Below, piece by piece: positions 32,132 to 32,691 of a stretch of DNA of 32,691 nucleotides. Position 1 is the first letter of the stretch; each line of letters begins with the position of its first letter. The notes beneath the pieces were generated by a model. The model had not been told where the DNA came from. It made no database searches and saw only the letters and a program-made list of their open reading frames with translations. This stretch comes from DASWIG01 sp965371445 (GTDB lineage: Bacteria > Acidobacteriota > Thermoanaerobaculia > Multivoradales > J023). The translations under genes and the position numbers were made by a program. The stretch lies in assembly GCA_965371445.1 (NCBI GenBank), contig CBDUYN010000111.1:1-32691 (forward strand), read 5' to 3'.

Positions 32132-32491
32132 ATGGACGCCACTTTCTACAAGATCTTCCACATCCTGGGATTCTTCCTGATCTTCTCCGCCCTGGGCGGC
32201 ACGACGATCGCCTCTCTTCTAGGAAGCTCGGACGACAAACGAGCCCGTCGCCTGACGGGCATCTCCCACGGCGTGGGTCTGCTGTTGCTTCTCATCAGCG
32301 GCTTCGGCATGCTCGCCCGCCTGGGCCTGGGCTTCGACGGCTGGGTCTTCGGCAAGATGGGGATTTGGCTGTTACTGGGTACGAGCGGCTTTCTGATTCG
32401 CATGCGTCCGGGCTGGGCGAGTCTTTTCTGGATCGTCTTGCCGCTGCTGGGCATGGTCGCCGGGTACCTGGCGCTCTACAAGCCGTTCTGA
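32132..32491 (+). CDS. Small four-helix membrane protein, unknown function
   Basis: This 119-residue, very hydrophobic protein has four likely transmembrane helices (about 6-29, 42-62, 70-86 and 96-115). His10 in the first helix (YKIFHILGFF) and His46 in the second (GISHGVGLLL) sit within or at the edge of the membrane, which would allow haem or metal binding; this is speculative. A GAAGGAG site lies five to six bases before ATG 32132. It follows the TamB-like gene by 64 bases on the same strand. I do not recognise a named family. Confidence 0.75.
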   Translation: MDATFYKIFHILGFFLIFSALGGTTIASLLGSSDDKRARRLTGISHGVGLLLLLISGFGMLARLGLGFDGWVFGKMGIWLLLGTSGFLIRMRPGWASLFWIVLPLLGMVAGYLALYKPF

Positions 32492-32691
32492 GAACTGAGC
32501 CGGGGTCTATCTCCTTCTCTGGGTGGCAAGCGGATCGCCGCCCGGGAGCCGCGGACCTTGACGGGCGCGTGATCATCGACAAAGTAGACCTCTCGATCCG
32601 CAGAGGCTCTTCGGGCAACGTCGGGTAGTTGTCAGCGACCCTCAGCTTCGGCAAATGCTCGAAGAGCTCTCTGGCGGGCAGGCAGCTCACC
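32492..32691. other. Right edge, no supported gene
   Basis: The final 200 bases contain no frame I can assign. A minus-strand frame entering from beyond the edge (RELFEHLPKLRVADNYPTLP...) may be the end of a gene whose body lies outside the window. It is low-complexity after about 40 residues, so I leave it unassigned. Confidence 0.3.

Overview
The window is GC-rich DNA that most resembles an Acidobacteriota genome, possibly the Thermoanaerobaculia. This rests on family knowledge: an 835-residue MacB/FtsX-type 'orphan' permease of the kind multiplied in Acidobacteriota, very high GC in the housekeeping genes, and a metallopeptidase relic of a type I associate with this group. No rRNA, tRNA, CRISPR array or complete prophage was seen.

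Layout. (1) 1-3433 is repeat-rich and poor in intact genes. It holds a frameshifted secreted-type metallopeptidase, a frameshifted Y1/IS200-like (RAYT-type) transposase flanked by small hairpins, and about 1 kb of degenerate GC-rich repeats. (2) 3434-10723 is a tight three-gene operon: a SNF2/RapA-like helicase, an SbcD/YhaO-like metallophosphoesterase and an SbcC/YhaN-like coiled-coil ATPase. It looks like a DNA repair or anti-mobile-element machine. (3) 10724-14812 is a decay zone. It contains an intact RelE/ParE-type toxin-antitoxin pair, an intact THEP1-like NTPase, a HicB/HicA pair, and pieces of at least two further copies of the neighbouring genes: a 3' fragment of the SbcC/YhaN gene, a dead THEP1 copy, a KAP-like P-loop fragment and a third, internally deleted SbcC/YhaN remnant. 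(4) 14809-17746 is a visibly lower-GC island of three genes: a membrane-anchored protein, an ATP-grasp ligase and a SAM methyltransferase. A 3' remnant of a class II glutamine amidotransferase follows it. (5) 18088-24035 carries an outer-membrane porin, the large FtsX-type permease, a long compound inverted repeat, and an RmlC-like epimerase with a sugar C-methyltransferase. (6) 24172-32491 is a compact forward run: O-antigen ligase/polymerase, prenyl diphosphate synthase, TlyA, NAD kinase, a TamB-like protein and a small four-helix membrane protein. Four of these genes overlap their predecessor or abut it within a few bases.

How the parts fit. Genes 22246-25416 belong to surface polysaccharide synthesis. 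The ispA-tlyA-nadK-tamB run is core metabolism and envelope biogenesis. The region from 3.4 to 17.7 kb behaves like an accessory hotspot: a helicase-nuclease-ATPase operon, toxin-antitoxin modules, relics of repeated recombination and a foreign-looking cassette inserted beside them. The two best candidates for something undescribed are the SNF2-YhaO-YhaN operon with its decayed copies, and the low-GC membrane protein/ATP-grasp/methyltransferase cassette.
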